From positions 124,001-188,000 of the forward strand of contig NZ_JOGR01000009.1 of assembly GCF_000719515.1 (NCBI RefSeq): a DNA stretch of 64,000 bases, written 5' to 3'. A model generated the notes under the pieces. The model did no database searches. It was not told the origin of the DNA and saw nothing but the letters and a program-made list of their open reading frames with translations. Below are positions 38,506-46,586 of the stretch, piece by piece. This DNA comes from Glycomyces sp. NRRL B-16210. GTDB lineage: Bacteria > Actinomycetota > Actinomycetes > Mycobacteriales > Micromonosporaceae. The translations under genes were made by a program, and so were the position numbers. Position 1 is the first letter of the stretch. Each line of letters opens with the position of its first letter.

Positions 38506-38531
38506 CATATGTAAGAAAAGTCTTACACATG
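38506..38531. promoter_or_regulatory. 26-bp palindromic operator
   Basis: CATaTGTAAGA-AAAG-TCTTACAcATG is an inverted repeat with 10 of 11 arm positions complementary. It lies directly upstream of the ArsR-type gene, between it and the divergent acetyltransferase at 38605, so it could control both. Confidence 0.75.
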
Positions 38532-38569
38532 TCAGACACCGATGCAAGACAGGCCCGGGGATTATTCGA

Positions 38570-38598
38570 TTGCCGCCCCGAACCGCCCCCGAGAGAAT
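38570..38598 (+). promoter_or_regulatory. Leaderless promoter TTGCCG-N17-GAGAAT
   Basis: TTGCCG at 38570-38575, 17 bp, GAGAAT at 38593-38598, then six bases to ATG 38605. Hexamers and spacings are identical to those at 33722-33750. Confidence 0.6.
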
Positions 38599-38604
38599 CG
38601 ACCC

Positions 38605-39264
38605 ATGCTCGCCGACCACCTCCCCGTCCTGCGGCTCCGCCTGCGCACCGAGCGCCTGGAACTGCGCCTGCCCGCCGACCACGACGAGCTCAGCGCACTG
38701 GCCGACACCGCCGCCGCGGGCGTCCACGACCCCGCCTTCATGCCCTTCAACATCCCGTGGACCGACGGCAGCCCCGCCGAACGCGGCCGCAGCGTCGCCC
38801 TCTGGTACCACCGGGCCGTCGGCCGCTGGGACGCCGAGCACTGGTCGATCCCCTTCACGGTCTTCCGCCAAGGCGCGCCGATCGGCGTCCAAGTGCTCGC
38901 CGGCAAGCGGTTCGCGATCACCCGCGAAGTCGACTCGGGCTCGTGGCTCGGACTCGCCCACCAAGGGAACGGACTCGGCACCGAAATGCGAGCCGCCGTC
39001 CTCCACCTCGCCTTCGCGGGCCTGGAGGCCCAGACCGCCAGGAGCGGCTCCTTCGACGGCAACGACGCCTCGGCCGGCGTCTCGCGCCGCCTCGGCTACC
39101 ACCCCGACGGCGAGGAGTACCTCGTGGTCCAAGACCGGCGCCGCCACATGCAACGCTGGCGCCTCGACCGCGAGAACTGGGAAGCGCACCGCGAACACGA
39201 GGTCGCGATCGACGGCCTCGACCAGGACGTCCTCGAAATGCTCGGCCTCGGGACCGACCAATGA
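38605..39264 (+). CDS. GNAT-family acetyltransferase, tandem copy 1
   Basis: A 219-residue RimJ/RimL-like acetyltransferase. The N-terminus LRLRTERLELRLP is the typical first strand, and SWLGLAHQGNGLGTEMRAAVLHLAF carries the acetyl-CoA-binding loop (QGNGLG in place of the usual QGxGxG). A C-terminal extension of about 35 residues (WEAHREHEVAIDGLDQDVLEMLGL) is shared with the next gene. Targets of this group include amino acids, ribosomal proteins and antibiotics; this substrate is unknown. Its TGA overlaps the next ATG. Confidence 0.85.
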   Translation: MLADHLPVLRLRLRTERLELRLPADHDELSALADTAAAGVHDPAFMPFNIPWTDGSPAERGRSVALWYHRAVGRWDAEHWSIPFTVFRQGAPIGVQVLAGKRFAITREVDSGSWLGLAHQGNGLGTEMRAAVLHLAFAGLEAQTARSGSFDGNDASAGVSRRLGYHPDGEEYLVVQDRRRHMQRWRLDRENWEAHREHEVAIDGLDQDVLEMLGLGTDQ

Positions 39265-39929
39265 CGACCCTCGCCGACCACCTGCCGATCTACCGGATCC
39301 GGCTGCGCACCGAACGGCTCGAACTGCGCCTTGCCGACACCGAAGCACTGGGCGCGCTGGCCGACGCCGCCGCCGCGGGCGTCCACGACCCCGACTTCAT
39401 GCCCTTCCTCGTGCCGTGGACCGACGCGAGCCCCGCCGAACGCGGCCGCAGTGTCGCGCTCTGGTACCACCGGAGCATCGGCGCCTGGGACAAAGACGAG
39501 TGGCAGCTCCCGTTCGTCGTCTTCCACGAAGGCGCGCCGATCGGGATGCAGGAGATCACGGCGAAGGCGTTCGCGATCACCCGCGAGGTCGCCACCGGCT
39601 CGTGGCTCGGACTCGCCCACCACGGCAACGGTTTCGGCACCGAGATGCGCGCGGCCGTGCTCCACTTCGGCTTCGCCGCGCTCGGCGCCGAATGGGCCAC
39701 GAGCGGCTCGCTCGAAGGGAACCGGGCCTCGGAGGGCGTCTCGCGCAGGCTCGGCTACCGCGAAGACGGCATCGGCCACGAGGTGACCCAAGGGGTGCGG
39801 CGCCTCGAACTGCGCTGGCGGCTCGGCCGCGAGGACTGGGAGGCGCACCGGACGCGCGAGGTGGAGGTCGAGGGCGTCGACGAGGAGGTCATGGCGATGC
39901 TGGGCCTCGGAGGAGGGGCCGGGGAGTGA
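39261..39929 (+). CDS. GNAT-family acetyltransferase, tandem copy 2
   Basis: A 222-residue paralogue of the previous gene with the same layout (RTERLELRL, FMPFLVPWTDASPAERGRS, SWLGLAHHGNGFGTEMRAA, C-terminal WEAHRTREVEVEGVDEEVMAMLGL). About two-thirds of residues match by eye, so this is a tandem duplication. ATG 39261 overlaps the preceding stop by four bases. The two products may form a heterodimer or have split substrates. Confidence 0.85.
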   Translation: MTTLADHLPIYRIRLRTERLELRLADTEALGALADAAAAGVHDPDFMPFLVPWTDASPAERGRSVALWYHRSIGAWDKDEWQLPFVVFHEGAPIGMQEITAKAFAITREVATGSWLGLAHHGNGFGTEMRAAVLHFGFAALGAEWATSGSLEGNRASEGVSRRLGYREDGIGHEVTQGVRRLELRWRLGREDWEAHRTREVEVEGVDEEVMAMLGLGGGAGE

Positions 39930-40044
39930 GCGGGAGGGACCCGGTTCAGGCGTGAGGCGCGCCCCAATCGGGCCCAAGGCCCCATGAGGCGCCGCCCGCC
40001 GATGCGATACAGTAATGCTCGTTCGCGGGGCAACCCTGCGAAAT

Positions 40045-40117
40045 GCGGACGTAGCGCAGTTGGTAGCGCGACACCTTGCCAAGGTGTAGGTCGCCGGTTC
40101 GATCCCGGTCGTCCGCT
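40045..40117 (+). tRNA. tRNA-Gly (GCC), second copy
   Basis: Identical over its 73 nt to the copy at 29014, with anticodon GCC. A TACAGT -10 lies about 32 bases upstream (40008-40013). A terminator with a T-rich tail follows at 40125. Confidence 0.96.
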
Positions 40118-40124
40118 CAACGCG

Positions 40125-40150
40125 AAGGCCCGGCAGTGATGCCGGGCCTT
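40125..40150 (+). terminator. Terminator after tRNA-Gly
   Basis: An 11-bp stem (40125-40135 with 40140-40150) with GTGA loop is followed by TCTTC. It is the nearest to a classical terminator in this area. Confidence 0.8.
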
Positions 40151-40184
40151 TCTTCGTGTGCCGGGGTATCGGGGCGGGTTCGGG

Positions 40185-40262
40185 GCGGACGTAGCGCAGT
40201 TGGCGGTACTGGTCGCAGCGCTTCGCGCTGGTGCGACACCTTGCCAACCCGATCGTTCGCTC
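40185..40262 (+). pseudogene. Decayed tRNA-Gly copy with an internal insertion
   Basis: The first 19 bases (40185-40203) equal the start of tRNA-Gly. About 30 foreign bases follow (40204-40233), containing a CAGCGC-TTC-GCGCTG hairpin. The anticodon segment CGACACCTTGCCAA resumes (40234-40247), and after a deletion of about 20 bases including most of the T-arm a diverged 3' end remains. A diverged copy of the neighbouring terminator follows, so the whole tRNA-terminator unit appears to have been duplicated and then decayed. Confidence 0.8.
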
Positions 40263-40317
40263 ACGCTGAAGGCCCGGCATTTCCGCTGGGCCCTTCCGCT
40301 TCCCTCTGCCCCCGTCG

Positions 40318-40968
40318 CTACTCCTCCCAGCTCGTCCCCGGCGGCACCCATCGCGCGCCCATCTCCTCGTCGGTCACAGCCGGCCCCGGCAGCGGCCCGG
40401 CCCCCGGCGCCCGCAACGCCTGCAAATACAACTCCAGCGTCCGCAACCGCACCCCCCGCGTCCGCTCCGCGTCGCCGATCTCGATCGACGCGATCGACTC
40501 GGTGACCATCTGAAGATCCCCGTTCACCACGTCCTCGCGCAGCACCCCGTCCGCCTTGAACCGCTCCAGCAACCGCACGTTGAGCGCATCGCCCTCGACC
40601 GCCGCCCGGAACATCTCCTCGCTGGGTGTGAACGTCCCCGCCAACCGCACCGTGATCGACGGCGTGTCCGCGACGACCACGCCCCTCATGAACGCGCAGA
40701 ACGCCTCCCACGGATCGCCCTCCGACTCCACCGCCTCGCGCACCAGCTCCAGGTACCGGTTCAGACCGTCCCCGCAGAGCTTGCGGAGCAGGTCCTCCTT
40801 GCTCGGGTAGCGCCGGTACAGCGCGCTGATGCCGACCCCCGCGCGCTTGGCCACCTCCGCGATCGGCGCCCCCGGATCGGCCACGAACACGGCATGGGCG
40901 GCTTCGAGGATGAGCTTGTCGTTGCGGGCGGCCTGCGCCTTGCGCCCGCTCATCGGCTTGTCGGTCAT
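40318..40968 (-). CDS. TetR-family repressor of the adjacent MFS exporter
   Basis: A 216-residue repressor with N-terminal HTH (ILEAAHAVFVADPGAPIAEVAKRAGVGISALYRRYPSKEDLL) and an all-helical ligand-binding C-terminal domain. TAGGAT ends six bases before ATG 40968, so the transcript is probably leaderless. An AACAGA-N9-TCTGTT palindrome lies upstream, and the same palindrome lies in front of the exporter at 41091, so it should repress both. The inducer is unknown. Confidence 0.88.
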   Translation of the reverse strand: MTDKPMSGRKAQAARNDKLILEAAHAVFVADPGAPIAEVAKRAGVGISALYRRYPSKEDLLRKLCGDGLNRYLELVREAVESEGDPWEAFCAFMRGVVVADTPSITVRLAGTFTPSEEMFRAAVEGDALNVRLLERFKADGVLREDVVNGDLQMVTESIASIEIGDAERTRGVRLRTLELYLQALRAPGAGPLPGPAVTDEEMGARWVPPGTSWEE

Positions 40969-40985
40969 GAAGGCATCCTAACTGG

Positions 40986-41006
40986 AACAGAGCGATTCAT
41001 TCTGTT
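40986..41006. promoter_or_regulatory. TetR operator, own promoter
   Basis: AACAGA-N9-TCTGTT, a 6-base inverted repeat with a 9-base centre, lies just upstream of the -10 of the TetR gene. It matches the site at 42640 exactly in arms and spacing. Confidence 0.75.
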
Positions 41007-41090
41007 GAGCATCCCCGACCGCACCGCCGCGTACAGCGCCGCGACCGGCCGGGCCCCGACGGGCCCGGCCGGTCGAGCGGTCGAACGTCA

Positions 41091-42587
41091 CTAGTGGTCG
41101 GCCCTCGGCTGCTTCGGCAGACCGAACGCCACCAGGAACGCCACCACCGTCAGCACCGCGGTCAGCGCCGCCACCCACTGGGCCGCGCCCATCGCCTCGA
41201 CGGCCCCGCCGCCGATCGCGAAGCGCCCGAAGAACACCGTCCCCAGACCCGCCACGCCCAGCGCCGCCGCCCCCTGCTGGAACGACTCCAGCAGGCCCGA
41301 AGCCGAACCGACCTCGTGGTCCTCCAGGTCACCGACGATGATCCCGAACAGCGGCACGAAGATCATGCCCATCCCGATCCCGTACACCAGCAGCGCGGGC
41401 GACAGCGCCCACGTGCCCGGAGCCGTCTCGGCGCCGAACTGGAACCACAGCACCGCCAGGCCCACGGTCATCATCCCGAGCCCCAGGTGCAGCACCCCGC
41501 GGCCGAGCTTCGGGGCGAGGCCCGCGCTGGCGCCGGAGCCGATGAACGCGCCGACCGCCCACGCGGCCATGGCCAGGCTCGCCTTGAGCGGGCCGAAGCC
41601 GAGGCCGAGCTGGAGGAACAGGCCGACGGCGAGCGAGAAGCCGGTGACCGAGCCGAAGAAGACGACCACGAACGCGAGGCCGGAGGTGTACGAGCGCTTG
41701 GCGAAGACGCTCAGCTCGACCAGGGCGGTCCGGCCGGACCGGGCGCGCTTGGCCTGGTTCCGGACGAACGCGGCCAGGACCGGGATGGAGGCGACGAGCA
41801 TGACGATCGTCCAGGCGGGCCAGCCGAGTTCGCGGCCTTCGACGAGCGGCACGAGCAGCAGGCACATCCCGGCGGCGGCGATGAGTGCCCCGCCGAGGTC
41901 GAGCTTGAGGCCCTTGGTGACGGGCGCGCCGGCCGGGAGGACCTTGACGCCCAGGGCGAGCGCGGCGATGCCGAGGGGCAGGTTGATCAGGAAGATCGAG
42001 CGCCAGCCGGTGCCGAAGAGGTCGGCGTCGATGAGCAGGCCGGCCACGATCGGCCCGGCGATGGTGGCGAGGCCGATGAGCGGGCCGAACACGGCGTAGG
42101 CCTTGCCCATCTCGCGGCCGAACATGTCGCGGATGAGCCCGAAGCACTGCGGGACCATGACGGCGGCGAACACGCCTTGGACGACGCGGGAGGCGAGGAG
42201 GATCTCGATGGATCCGGCGGCGCCGCAGGCGAGCGAGGCGAGGAGGAAGCCGACGAGGCCGATCATGAGGACCTTCTTGCGGCCGAACATGTCGCCGAGG
42301 CGGCCGCCGGTCAGCAGGCCGACCGCGAGGGCGAGGGTGTACCCGGCGGCGAGCCACTGGATGGTGGAGGCGGTGCCGCCGAGCTCGGTGCGGATCGCGG
42401 GAGCGGCCACGTTGACGATCGAGGCGTCGAGGAGGTTGAGGAGGGTCGCGGCGAGGATCGCGATGAGCCCGAGCCAGCGCCGCGGGAACGGCGCCGGCGA
42501 AGAAACCGGGGTGATCGGTTCGCTCGGGACCGAAGCGGCGTCGGCGGCGAGGCCGTCGATGGGCGGGGTGTCGACTACGTGAGTCAC
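41091..42587 (-). CDS. MFS multidrug exporter, 14-helix DHA2 type
   Basis: A 498-residue drug:proton antiporter with about 14 hydrophobic segments. Family landmarks include LLDASIVNVAAPAIRTELG (motif D1), GRLGDMFGRKKVLMIGL (motif A), and RVVQGVFAAVMVPQCFGLIRDMF with a following GPLIGLATIAGPIVAGLLID (motif C). GTG 42587 is preceded by GGAGG. A TetR operator overlaps its promoter (TATAGT as -10), and the cognate repressor gene lies directly downstream. It probably exports a toxic compound that acts as inducer. Confidence 0.93.
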   Translation of the reverse strand: MTHVVDTPPIDGLAADAASVPSEPITPVSSPAPFPRRWLGLIAILAATLLNLLDASIVNVAAPAIRTELGGTASTIQWLAAGYTLALAVGLLTGGRLGDMFGRKKVLMIGLVGFLLASLACGAAGSIEILLASRVVQGVFAAVMVPQCFGLIRDMFGREMGKAYAVFGPLIGLATIAGPIVAGLLIDADLFGTGWRSIFLINLPLGIAALALGVKVLPAGAPVTKGLKLDLGGALIAAAGMCLLLVPLVEGRELGWPAWTIVMLVASIPVLAAFVRNQAKRARSGRTALVELSVFAKRSYTSGLAFVVVFFGSVTGFSLAVGLFLQLGLGFGPLKASLAMAAWAVGAFIGSGASAGLAPKLGRGVLHLGLGMMTVGLAVLWFQFGAETAPGTWALSPALLVYGIGMGMIFVPLFGIIVGDLEDHEVGSASGLLESFQQGAAALGVAGLGTVFFGRFAIGGGAVEAMGAAQWVAALTAVLTVVAFLVAFGLPKQPRADH

Positions 42588-42639
42588 GGATGCCTCCGGA
42601 AAGCTGAGAACAGTGGAACGGAACGCTTGATTCCACTAT

Positions 42640-42660
42640 AACAGACCGGAACGATCTGTT
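42640..42660. promoter_or_regulatory. TetR operator, exporter promoter
   Basis: AACAGA-N9-TCTGTT, identical in arms and spacing to 40986-41006. A minus-strand TATAGT overlaps its lower end, so repressor binding would cover the spacer and -10. A second inverted repeat, GTGGAA-N12-TTCCAC, lies just downstream (42613-42636). Confidence 0.78.
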
Positions 42661-42727
42661 CCACTAGGAGGGCGGAATCTTGCCGGGAACAGGTAAGGTG
42701 AATGCCGTCGAACCCGGCGTCAGCCTT

Positions 42728-42781
42728 CAAAACGGACATCGGGGGGACCCCCGGTATCAACGATGACGCGGGGGTACGACA
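42728..42781. repeat. 54-bp hairpin element, copy A
   Basis: This 54-bp segment aligns without gaps to 50145-50198. Both begin CAAAACGG, share GACCCCCGGTA and end GGGGTACGACA, with a variable 10-bp block after the first eight bases. Arms CCCCCG and CGGGGG can form a stem. It lies in the 400-bp non-coding gap between the exporter and the small membrane gene at 42991; I see no protein gene in that gap. Confidence 0.7.
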
Positions 42782-42990
42782 GTCGATGCGGATCCAGCCG
42801 CGAAAGCGGCGCGGAGGGGCCGTTCACGAGGCGATTCACCGGGCACCGAGGTCGGAGGGCGACCAGGTGAGGGCACTGGAGCGATCGAGGGAGGCTCGGC
42901 TTCACGAGCGACGTTCAACGACACGTTCGCGATCCGTTGAAGTCGGGTGCGCCCGCCGCGCGCCGCGAAGCGGCGCGGGCGGCGCTGCGG

Positions 42991-43173
42991 TCAGGTCTGC
43001 TGGCCCGCGTTCAGATACCCGAAGATGATGATCATCGCGACCGCCACGATCACCAGCCACATGGTGGCCTTGCGGAACTTGTGCCGGGCCCCGGGGGAGA
43101 ACCACATGACCGCCGCGAGGATGAGCAGCACCCCGACCACTACGCCGGGGGCAGCGCCCAAGTTGTTTTCCAT
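42991..43173 (-). CDS. 60-residue membrane protein
   Basis: A short protein with two hydrophobic segments (LGAAPGVVVGVLLILAAVMWF and ATMWLVIVAVAMIIIFGYL) joined by the basic loop SPGARHKFRK. No clear ribosome site is seen before ATG 43173. It follows the Ser/Thr kinase on the same strand by 117 bases and could be co-transcribed. Composition is strongly non-random, which supports it being real, but there is no known family. Confidence 0.55.
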   Translation of the reverse strand: MENNLGAAPGVVVGVLLILAAVMWFSPGARHKFRKATMWLVIVAVAMIIIFGYLNAGQQT

Positions 43174-43290
43174 CTCAGACCAATCACATCAGAGGGTGGT
43201 CGTGCACGGACCGTTCTACCGGTCGCCCCCATCATCATTCAGGCCGGGGTCGGGCCGGTCAACCCGCACCGCCGAATCGACGGCCGGGCC

Positions 43291-44934
43291 TCACCATTCG
43301 CAGGTGGTGCCGACGGCGTTGCGGCTGTGGTAGGACAGCGTGATCCTGTCGCCGTGGTCGATGGTCTGGCCCCGGCCGGGGGAGTGCTGCATGACCTCGC
43401 AATGCTCCGGTTCGGGGAACATCGCGTAGTACCCGACCTGGGCGACCACGTTCGTGAACCCCTGCGCGTTGAGCGCGTCCCGCGCCTCGAAGGTGGTCAT
43501 GCCCGTGACGTTCGGGACCTCGCCGCTGCCCTGCACGGGCGCCTGCGACTGCTCGGCCTCGTCCTCGGGCTCGTCCGCATCGGGCGCCGGCCCGGTGCTC
43601 CCGCCGCCCCCACCGGTCTCGCCGGGGCCTTCGGCGGTCGAATCCGCAGTGCCCGTGGGCGTCTCGCCCTCCGAAGGCGTGGCCGACGCGGACGCCGAGT
43701 CCGACTCCGCATCGTCCGCCTCCACTTCACCGGTGTCCCCATGGGACACCGTCGACGAGGTGTCGACGTCCCCGGGGCCCGCGTCGGCGATCCAGGAGTT
43801 CCACGGCGTCAACGTCACCATGAACGGCACCGAGACGACCACGACCACGAGCACCGGCAGCAGCATCAGCAGGACCCGGCGCCGCCGCCTCGGCTCGGAC
43901 GCCGCTTCGGCGAGCGTCGAGCGCTCGTCCGGCGGCTCCGCACCGGCCGCCGAATCCGGCACGCCCGCAACGGCAGTGCCCGCGCTCGACTCCGATGCCG
44001 CCGACCCGGACCCGGAGGCCTCACCGGGCCCGACTCCTGCCGCAGCGACTCCCGCCTCCCCGTCCTGCCGTTCCAAGTCGACGGTGCGGTGAAGCCACAC
44101 CGGCGCACCCTCGCCGGCGGCCGCGCGGCAGGCCGCCGCCAGCGCCCGGCCCGAAGGCCAGCGCTCGTCCGGGGCCTTCTGGAGCAGCTTCGCGACCACC
44201 TGCGCCACCTCCTGCGGCACCGCCTCGGGCAGCGCCGGGGGCTCGGCGTACAGGTGGCCGTGGATCACCGCCGCGGGGTCGGCCGCCTCGAACGGCGGCG
44301 CCCCGGTCAGGCACTCGTAGGCCACCGCCCCGAGCGAGTACAGATCGGACGAACCCGTGACCTCCTTGGCGCGCAACTGTTCCGGCGAGACGTATGTGAC
44401 GGTCCCCAGGACCGAGTCGCCCGGGGTGATCCGCGTCCGGTCGGCGAACAGCGAGATCCCGAAGTCGATCACGCGGACCCGGTCGTCGGCGTCGATGAGC
44501 ACGTTCCCGGGCTTGACGTCCCGGTGCACGATCCCGCGCCGGTGCGCGGCCTCGAGCGCCTCGGCGGTCTCGGCGACGATCCGCATGGTCCGGGCCGGGT
44601 CGAGCGGCCCCTCGCGGCGCAGCAGCTCGGCCAGCGACACGCCCTCGACCAGCTCCATCACCAGGTACAGCGCCCGGCGGTCCCCGTCGAGGTGCTCCCC
44701 GAAGTCGTAGACCTCCACGCAGCCGGGGCCCTTGAGGCTCGCCAGGGTCTTCGCCTCGCGCTCGAAGCGCTCGTGCGGTTGCAGCTCCTCGCCGCTGAGA
44801 CCCGGGTGCATGACCTTGACGGCGACCTCGCGGTCGAGCCGCTCGTCGCGGGCCCGCCAGACCGAGCCCATGCCGCCCGAGGCGACGACCTGCTCCAGCC
44901 GGTACCGGCCGGCGATCAGCGTTCCGGAGTCCAC
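43291..44934 (-). CDS. Membrane Ser/Thr protein kinase with one PASTA domain
   Basis: A 547-residue Hanks-type kinase. The kinase domain (about 8-265) has GGMGSVW in the glycine loop, catalytic K40 in AVKVM, HRDVKPGNV with D139, DFG (VIDFGIS) and the APE-like VSPEQL. A Ser/Glu/Ala-rich juxtamembrane region, one membrane segment (about 345-365) and an acidic, Gly-rich linker follow. The C-terminus is a single PASTA domain (about 478-547, VPNVTGMTTFEARDALNAQGFTNV). PASTA domains sense peptidoglycan fragments, so a role in wall growth or sporulation is likely. GTG 44934 has GAGG upstream; TTG 44940 is an alternative. Confidence 0.88.
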   Translation of the reverse strand: MDSGTLIAGRYRLEQVVASGGMGSVWRARDERLDREVAVKVMHPGLSGEELQPHERFEREAKTLASLKGPGCVEVYDFGEHLDGDRRALYLVMELVEGVSLAELLRREGPLDPARTMRIVAETAEALEAAHRRGIVHRDVKPGNVLIDADDRVRVIDFGISLFADRTRITPGDSVLGTVTYVSPEQLRAKEVTGSSDLYSLGAVAYECLTGAPPFEAADPAAVIHGHLYAEPPALPEAVPQEVAQVVAKLLQKAPDERWPSGRALAAACRAAAGEGAPVWLHRTVDLERQDGEAGVAAAGVGPGEASGSGSAASESSAGTAVAGVPDSAAGAEPPDERSTLAEAASEPRRRRRVLLMLLPVLVVVVVSVPFMVTLTPWNSWIADAGPGDVDTSSTVSHGDTGEVEADDAESDSASASATPSEGETPTGTADSTAEGPGETGGGGGSTGPAPDADEPEDEAEQSQAPVQGSGEVPNVTGMTTFEARDALNAQGFTNVVAQVGYYAMFPEPEHCEVMQHSPGRGQTIDHGDRITLSYHSRNAVGTTCEW

Positions 44935-45284
44935 GTGCAAACCTCGTTCGGGGCGTACTGCGGCGCCGAGGGGTCGGATCGCCTGCGAGCCAGGAAAGAC
45001 GAGGTCCGGCGGCTCACGGGCGGGCGCTGCGATCGGGCGGGGTCCACTCTAGGGCGCGCGTGCGAGAAGCTGAGCGACGCTCTAGAAAACCGTTCTGCAC
45101 CAGTGTGACCTCCCGGGCACCGCGACGCGGCCCCGGGTCGCCGTTCGGACCCGTCCGGTGCGAAATCCCGTAGGCTTTCAAGCGAATCGGGCGACGAGGC
45201 GACCGGCCGCGCCAAGCGGGCCGACCGCGCCCGTCCCGGTCCGTCAACGTCCAGGTCACCGGCCTCGCCGAGGAGGAGCACCCA

Positions 45285-46445
45285 ATGACCGAGTTCATCG
45301 AAGTCCCCAAAGGCCTCGACCGCGTCATCGTCGCCGACACCGAGATCGGCGACGTCCGCGGCGAGGAGGGCTTCTACCACTACCGGCAGTACAGCGCCGT
45401 CGACCTCGCCGAGCACTGCTCCTTCGAGCAGGTCTGGTACCTCATGACCCACGCCGAGCTGCCCACCCGCGCGCAGCTCGCCGCCTTCAAGGACCGCGTC
45501 GCCCCGCACCGCAAGCTCACCGCGCAACTGCGCGAACTCCTCCCGCACCTCGCCGTCTCCGAGAACGGCCCCGTCGCGCCGCTCGACGGCCTGCGCACCG
45601 CCCTCTCGGCCGCGTGTGCCGCCCGGCCCATGCGCCCGGTCCTCGACATCGACGAGGACGCCCGCGCCGAAGACGCCCTGTTCGCCTGCGCCGTCACCCC
45701 CGCGATCCTCACCGGCCTGTGGCGCCTGAGCCAGGGCCAGGAGCCGCTCGACCCGCGAGACGACCTCGGCTACGCCGCGAACTACCTGTACATGATCACC
45801 GGCGAGGTCCCCACCGAAGCGGCCGCGAGTGCGATCGAGCACTACCTCATCCTCACCGTCGACCACGGCTTCAACGCCTCCACCTTCACCGCCCGCGTCA
45901 TCGCCTCGACCGGCGCTGATGTCGGCGCCGCACTCGTCGGCGCGATCGGCGCGCTGTCGGGGCCCCTGCACGGCGGCGCGCCCGCGCGGGCCCTCGACGC
46001 GCTCGACGCGATCGGCGGGCCGGACAACATCGACGCTTGGATCCGCGGCGAACTCGAGGCCGGGCGGCGCATCATGGGCTTCGGGCACAACGTGTACAAG
46101 ACCGAGGACCCCCGCTCCAACCACCTGCGGGAGGTCGCCACCGCGATCGGCGGCGACATCGTGGACTTCTCCAAGACCGTCGAACGGAGGGTCGTGGAGA
46201 TCCTCGCCGAGGTCAAACCCGGCCGCAAGCTCTACACGAACGTCGAGTTCTACGCGGGCGTGGTGATGGAGCTGTCGGGCGTGCCGCGCCCGATGTTCAC
46301 GCCCACGTTCACCACCAGCCGCGTCGTCGGCTGGAGCGCGAACATCCTGGAGCAGGCCCGCGACTCGAAGATCATCAGGCCCAGGGCCCGCTACACCGGC
46401 ACCCCGCCGCCGCAACCGCTCCCCGAAGGCGGCTTCACCGCCTGA
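45285..46445 (+). CDS. Citrate synthase-family protein
   Basis: A 386-residue enzyme condensing acetyl-CoA (or propionyl-CoA) with oxaloacetate. The short form typical of type I/2-methylcitrate-like synthases shows catalytic H229 in GPLHGGAP, the second histidine in GFGHNVYKTEDPRS and the acidic catalytic residue in NVEFYAG (Glu where many enzymes have Asp). ATG 45285 has GAGGAGGAG upstream. Citrate versus methylcitrate activity cannot be told from sequence; no prp genes lie nearby. It precedes pta and ackA. Confidence 0.88.
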   Translation: MTEFIEVPKGLDRVIVADTEIGDVRGEEGFYHYRQYSAVDLAEHCSFEQVWYLMTHAELPTRAQLAAFKDRVAPHRKLTAQLRELLPHLAVSENGPVAPLDGLRTALSAACAARPMRPVLDIDEDARAEDALFACAVTPAILTGLWRLSQGQEPLDPRDDLGYAANYLYMITGEVPTEAAASAIEHYLILTVDHGFNASTFTARVIASTGADVGAALVGAIGALSGPLHGGAPARALDALDAIGGPDNIDAWIRGELEAGRRIMGFGHNVYKTEDPRSNHLREVATAIGGDIVDFSKTVERRVVEILAEVKPGRKLYTNVEFYAGVVMELSGVPRPMFTPTFTTSRVVGWSANILEQARDSKIIRPRARYTGTPPPQPLPEGGFTA

Positions 46446-46451
46446 ACCCGC

Positions 46452-46482
46452 GAGCGACCGCGAGCTGCGCTCGCGGTCGCTC
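46452..46482 (+). terminator. Terminator after citrate synthase
   Basis: A perfect 13-bp stem (46452-46464 with 46470-46482) with a 5-base loop lies seven bases after the stop codon. The 99-bp repeat element starts six bases later. Confidence 0.8.
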
Positions 46483-46487
46483 ATGCT

Positions 46488-46586
46488 TTCGGGCGACAAG
46501 ATCGCCACGAGGCCCGTTTTCTGTCACACCCGCGCGGGAAGCTGGCCCTACCTTTCCCCAGGGAGGGTGGGGGTTAGGGATGGCAA
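46488..46586 (+). repeat. 99-bp G-rich repeat element, copy 1
   Basis: About 80 percent identical to 52091-52189 and equal in length. The conserved parts are TTCGGG at the left end, TGTCACACCCGCGCG near the middle and, at the right, TACCTTTCCCC followed by four G-runs (GGG-A-GGG-T-GGGGG-TTA-GGG) and ATGGCAA. The G-runs fit a quadruplex pattern with loops of 1, 1 and 3 bases. It lies between a terminator and tandem repeats, 220 bases before pta. Confidence 0.75.

Noticed and set aside
40185..40262. Functional third tRNA-Gly
   Set aside because: The D-arm is interrupted and the T-arm is missing, so it cannot fold as a normal tRNA.
42702..43028. 108-residue plus-strand ORF in the gap before the small membrane gene
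   Set aside because: Arg/Ser-rich, no ribosome site, and overlaps the 54-bp element and an opposite-strand gene.
44916..46508. 530-residue minus-strand frame opposite citrate synthase
   Set aside because: Shadow frame with low-complexity Gly/Val/Asp content.
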